Positions 61,348 to 64,000 of a DNA stretch of 64,000 nt are shown in pieces. The notes under the pieces were generated by a model, which worked only from the letters and a program-made list of their open reading frames with translations, did not search any database and was not told the DNA's origin. How positions within the stretch are numbered: position 1 is the stretch's first letter; each line of letters starts with the position of its first letter. The position numbers and the translations under genes are program-made. The stretch comes from Anabaena minutissima FACHB-250 (lineage in GTDB: Bacteria > Cyanobacteriota > Cyanobacteriia > Cyanobacteriales > Nostocaceae): assembly GCF_014697125.1 (NCBI RefSeq), contig NZ_JACJRG010000017.1, positions 62,001-126,000 on the forward strand. The letters run 5' to 3'.

Positions 61348-63051
61348 TCAGACAAGACTTTCTGGCTGAATTAGGTTAGATGCCGATGTTAATGCCTGTA
61401 AGCGGCTTTCTACCTGACTAATTTGGGCTGACGACTTGACAGAGGACTTATCCTGTGTGTGGGGAGGATTACAGAATCGCTGCAATTGAAGCTGGGTAAT
61501 GCGTCTTTCCACTTGCCCAGGGGTGACGACCATCCAGACATGACGATGATGTGCGATCGCATCTTCGACTATAGATTCAATTGCTAGAGCAGCTGTTACC
61601 CCAATATTGGGGACTTCACTCAAATCTAATACTATTGCTTGATAGTTCTGCACCATCGACATCCTTCGAGAGATACTTTTGGCTGCACCAAAGCTCATTG
61701 GCCCTCCCAATTTAAGTAGCAAAATATCCCCTCCGGCTTGCGTCAGAATTTCCTGCTCGGCGGGAGTAAGATTGTGATTCCCCGTTGAGTCAGTAATGAC
61801 TTGAATATTTTCACTTTGGACATCACTTAACCGTTTAATAGTCAGGACATTGGCAATAAACGCTCCCACTAGTACCGCCGTAATTAAATCCACAAATACG
61901 GTTAAAAACAACACTAAATACATCAATCCCGTACCCTTTAAAGAAATACGGGGCGCACGTTTGATAAACCCCCAATCGAGAATATCAATGCCTACCTTCA
62001 ACAAGAGTCCTGCCAGCACTGCATTAGGAATCTGTGCAGTTAATGGACTTGCCCAAAACACAACTAACAGCAGTACCAAGGCATGAATCATCCCGGATAG
62101 GGGCGTTTTCCCTCCAGCTTGGACATTTACGACCGTCCGCATGGTTGCGCCTGCACCGGGTAATCCTCCAAATAACCCCGCCAACATATTGCCAATCCCT
62201 TGCCCAATCAACTCCTTGTCAGAATCATGCTGAGTACGGGAAATATTATCAGCCACCAAGGAAGTTAACAGAGAATCAATCGCTCCCAACACCCCTAACA
62301 TCAGCCCATACCGGAGCATATCTGTTAACTCGCGGATACTATAGGTGGGTTTTCGTAAGGTAGGTAATCCGCTAGGAATCTGACCAATGCGAGCCAGATT
62401 TGCATCTTTGAATACCACCACTGAAACAATTGTTACAGCCACCAATGCCAATAGGGGTGATGGTATAATCCGATTTACTTTGGTGGGAGTGGCAAAGACA
62501 ATCAGCAAGGTGAGTAATCCCAGTCCTACAGCAACCCAGTTGGGATTACTCAGGTAGGTGGGTAGTTTTTGTAGGGTTGTCACTACGCCACCCGTGCCGG
62601 CGTGACCCAACAAGGGGGGCAATTGGAGCAAAATGATAATTACACCAATCCCTGACATGAAGCCAGAGATGACGGTGTAGGGTAGGAGGGTGATGTATTG
62701 TCCCAGGCGCATCATTCCAAATAGGATTTGCAGTAGCCCACCCAACATGACAACAGTAAATGCCATTGCTAACCCCGTATCGGGATGACGCGCCACCAAG
62801 GCAGCAATCACGGTGGTAATGACAACGGTCATTGGCCCGGTGGGGCCAGAAACTTGGGCTGGTGTTCCTCCAAATAGGGCAGCAAAAAAGCCGACGATGA
62901 TAGAACCATAGAGTCCTGCGATCGCCCCTGCACCAGAAGCAACCCCAAAGGCTAGGGCTAAGGGTAGAGCCACAATGGCAGCAGTTAAGCCTCCAAACAG
63001 GTCGCCGCGCCAATTGCGAAAATGAATTTTGTTAATTAGGTTGATGGACAC
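61348..63051 (-). CDS. bicA: SulP-family bicarbonate transporter (BicA-like)
   Basis: 567 residues, the usual BicA length. The N-terminus INKIHFRNWRGDLFGGLTAAIVALPLALAFGVASGAGAIAGL closely matches BicA of marine and freshwater cyanobacteria. The GGTPAQVSGPTGPMTVV motif of the SulP core is kept, with about 12-14 membrane spans to about residue 410. A C-terminal STAS domain (about 435-535) has LLLKLGGPMSFGAAKSISRR and IVLDLSEVPNIGVTAALAIESIV. BicA is a Na+-dependent, low-affinity, high-flux HCO3- importer in the plasma membrane. Other SulP members move sulfate, so the substrate is inferred. It lies 67 bp downstream of a universal stress protein gene and is probably co-transcribed. Confidence 0.85.
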   Translation of the reverse strand: MSINLINKIHFRNWRGDLFGGLTAAIVALPLALAFGVASGAGAIAGLYGSIIVGFFAALFGGTPAQVSGPTGPMTVVITTVIAALVARHPDTGLAMAFTVVMLGGLLQILFGMMRLGQYITLLPYTVISGFMSGIGVIIILLQLPPLLGHAGTGGVVTTLQKLPTYLSNPNWVAVGLGLLTLLIVFATPTKVNRIIPSPLLALVAVTIVSVVVFKDANLARIGQIPSGLPTLRKPTYSIRELTDMLRYGLMLGVLGAIDSLLTSLVADNISRTQHDSDKELIGQGIGNMLAGLFGGLPGAGATMRTVVNVQAGGKTPLSGMIHALVLLLVVFWASPLTAQIPNAVLAGLLLKVGIDILDWGFIKRAPRISLKGTGLMYLVLFLTVFVDLITAVLVGAFIANVLTIKRLSDVQSENIQVITDSTGNHNLTPAEQEILTQAGGDILLLKLGGPMSFGAAKSISRRMSMVQNYQAIVLDLSEVPNIGVTAALAIESIVEDAIAHHRHVWMVVTPGQVERRITQLQLQRFCNPPHTQDKSSVKSSAQISQVESRLQALTSASNLIQPESLV

Positions 63052-63118
63052 TCTATTACTACTTTTAATTAAACAAATTTGAACACAATCACACTAAGAA
63101 TTTAAACAAAACTTGTAA

Positions 63119-63982
63119 TCAACGAAATACCAGTACGGGAATATTGCTGCTGCGAATGATTTGAGTTGTGGTGCTACCAATAATCAGGTGACGAATCCGG
63201 CTATGTCCGTAAGCCCCCATCATCAATAAATTAATGTTGTTTTCTTGCACATATTGAGTTATGGCTTGTTCTGGTTCACCTTCTAGGAGGCTAAAGACTG
63301 GCTCAAATCCTACTGTATACAACCATTCTTGAGCCTCATTCAGTGTGACCATTGCTGTTTGATCAGAGTTACTTTTAGCCACCGTCAGCAGATGTATCTC
63401 TAAACTTTGAAAGACAGGAGAATTTTCTAAAAATTGCAGTATCTTTTTCCCACTTAGACTACCGTCATAGGCAACCAAAATGCGCTCAATCGGGTTAAAT
63501 TCGCGGGGAGTAACTAAGCATGGCTTACTACTACTACGAACAATCCGATCTAAATTTGCGCCTAAATGTCCCGATGCAAAATCGGCTGCTTCTCCCCGTT
63601 TACCTAAAACGATCAAGTCGGAATTTTCTGCAAATTCATGAAAACAGTCCACCAAGAAACCTGTTTTATTAGTTAACTTAAAATCTTCTATGCCCTCAGC
63701 TTTGAGCGTTTCGGCAGCATTTTGTAAAATCAATCTTGCCCGTTGATTGTTCAGCTTGGCTTTTTCATGTTCTAAGTTAACTAAATCATTTAGGAGTTTT
63801 TCTGAAGCACCTAGTCCAATACTACCGCTTAAGTTACCAGTAGAAGCGACTTTTTGGCTGCGAATATCGGTGACAAACAAAACATTAATGTGGGCATGGA
63901 ATCGATTAGCAAACCAAGCTCCATATTTATAAACATTTTCCGCAAAAGATGAACCATCAGTACAAAGTAAAATATTTTTCAT
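63119..63982 (-). CDS. Tandem universal stress protein (two UspA domains)
   Basis: 287 residues. Domain 1 starts KNILLCTDGSSFAENVYKYGAWF and ends with DLIVLGKRGEAADFASGHLGANLDRIVRSSSKPCLVTPRE. Domain 2 starts RILVAYDGSLSGKKILQFL and ends with LLMMGAYGHSRIRHLIIGSTTTQIIRSSNIPVLVFR. The second domain has the G-x2-G-x(9)-G-S/T type ATP-binding pattern (GAYGHSRIRHLIIGST). Universal stress proteins often sit beside transporters and may regulate them by binding ATP. Here it precedes bicA by 67 bp, so a regulatory role in bicarbonate uptake is possible but not shown. The start ATG is at 63982. Confidence 0.9.
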   Translation of the reverse strand: MKNILLCTDGSSFAENVYKYGAWFANRFHAHINVLFVTDIRSQKVASTGNLSGSIGLGASEKLLNDLVNLEHEKAKLNNQRARLILQNAAETLKAEGIEDFKLTNKTGFLVDCFHEFAENSDLIVLGKRGEAADFASGHLGANLDRIVRSSSKPCLVTPREFNPIERILVAYDGSLSGKKILQFLENSPVFQSLEIHLLTVAKSNSDQTAMVTLNEAQEWLYTVGFEPVFSLLEGEPEQAITQYVQENNINLLMMGAYGHSRIRHLIIGSTTTQIIRSSNIPVLVFR

Positions 63983-64000
63983 TATGGTTTTAGACCCTGC

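Noticed and set aside
1..64000. tRNA, rRNA or riboswitch
   Set aside because: I scanned the spacers by eye for tRNA TTCGA-type loops and known riboswitch cores and found none I could support. tRNAscan-SE and Infernal runs would decide.

Overview
The window looks like chromosomal DNA of a filamentous cyanobacterium of the Nostoc/Anabaena group. Cyanobacterial markers are a ClpP/ClpR pair, a Psb34-type PSII small protein, a PAP/fibrillin protein, a BicA-type bicarbonate transporter, a COP23 protein, and frequent GCGATCGC (HIP1) octamers. Intergenic spaces also carry heptanucleotide tandem repeats and palindromic repeats of the kind known from Nostoc. No rRNA, tRNA or CRISPR array was seen.

Layout. 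0-6.8 kb: the left edge holds a minus-strand exopolysaccharide cluster (two GT4 glycosyltransferases, a Wzc-like polysaccharide co-polymerase/tyrosine kinase, an O-antigen-ligase/polymerase and a serine-acetyltransferase-like protein cut by the window edge). A 1.5 kb repeat-bearing spacer follows. 8.2-16.5 kb: a MoaD/ThiS-like carrier, a Rieske oxygenase of the pheophorbide a oxygenase type, a DnaJ-TPR protein flanked by inverted copies of one repeat, clpR-clpP, two tandem vWA proteins, a TnpB relic and a nucleotidyltransferase-fold protein. 16.7-24.4 kb: psb34, a fibrillin protein, a VapBC-type pair, a kinase-FGE fusion, a composite repeat element, and a Zn/Mn ABC ATPase divergent from its binding protein, with no permease in view. 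25.4-28.3 kb: a TnpB-only IS element, a GNAT acetyltransferase and a DUF427 protein.

28.5-50.1 kb is the most distinctive region. A type I secretion pair (an ABC exporter with a cNMP-binding domain and a degenerate C39 domain, plus an HlyD adaptor) lies beside a PEP-CTERM protein and two giant proteins without obvious Sec signals. One (2552 aa) strings together an endonuclease/exonuclease/phosphatase domain, phytase-type domains, a GDPD domain that seems inserted into a phytase-like domain, a Calx-beta domain and an RTX-like C-terminus. It is probably an exported phosphate-scavenging multienzyme. The other (about 2065 aa) has a possible internal-thioester N-terminal domain, six SdrD_B repeats including a recent 678-bp duplication, and five copies of another module. 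It is probably a surface adhesin.

50.3-64 kb: a stand-alone NRPS with the unusual order A-PCP-C-PCP-TE and a valine-like A-domain code, then redox genes (glutathione reductase, type II peroxiredoxin divergent from a PerR-type Fur regulator), a Uma2-type nuclease-fold protein, a DgcN/DgcA-like pair for D-glutamate, a Nudix hydrolase, and bicA downstream of a tandem universal stress protein.

All assignments come from reading the sequence and remembered family motifs. No database search was run.
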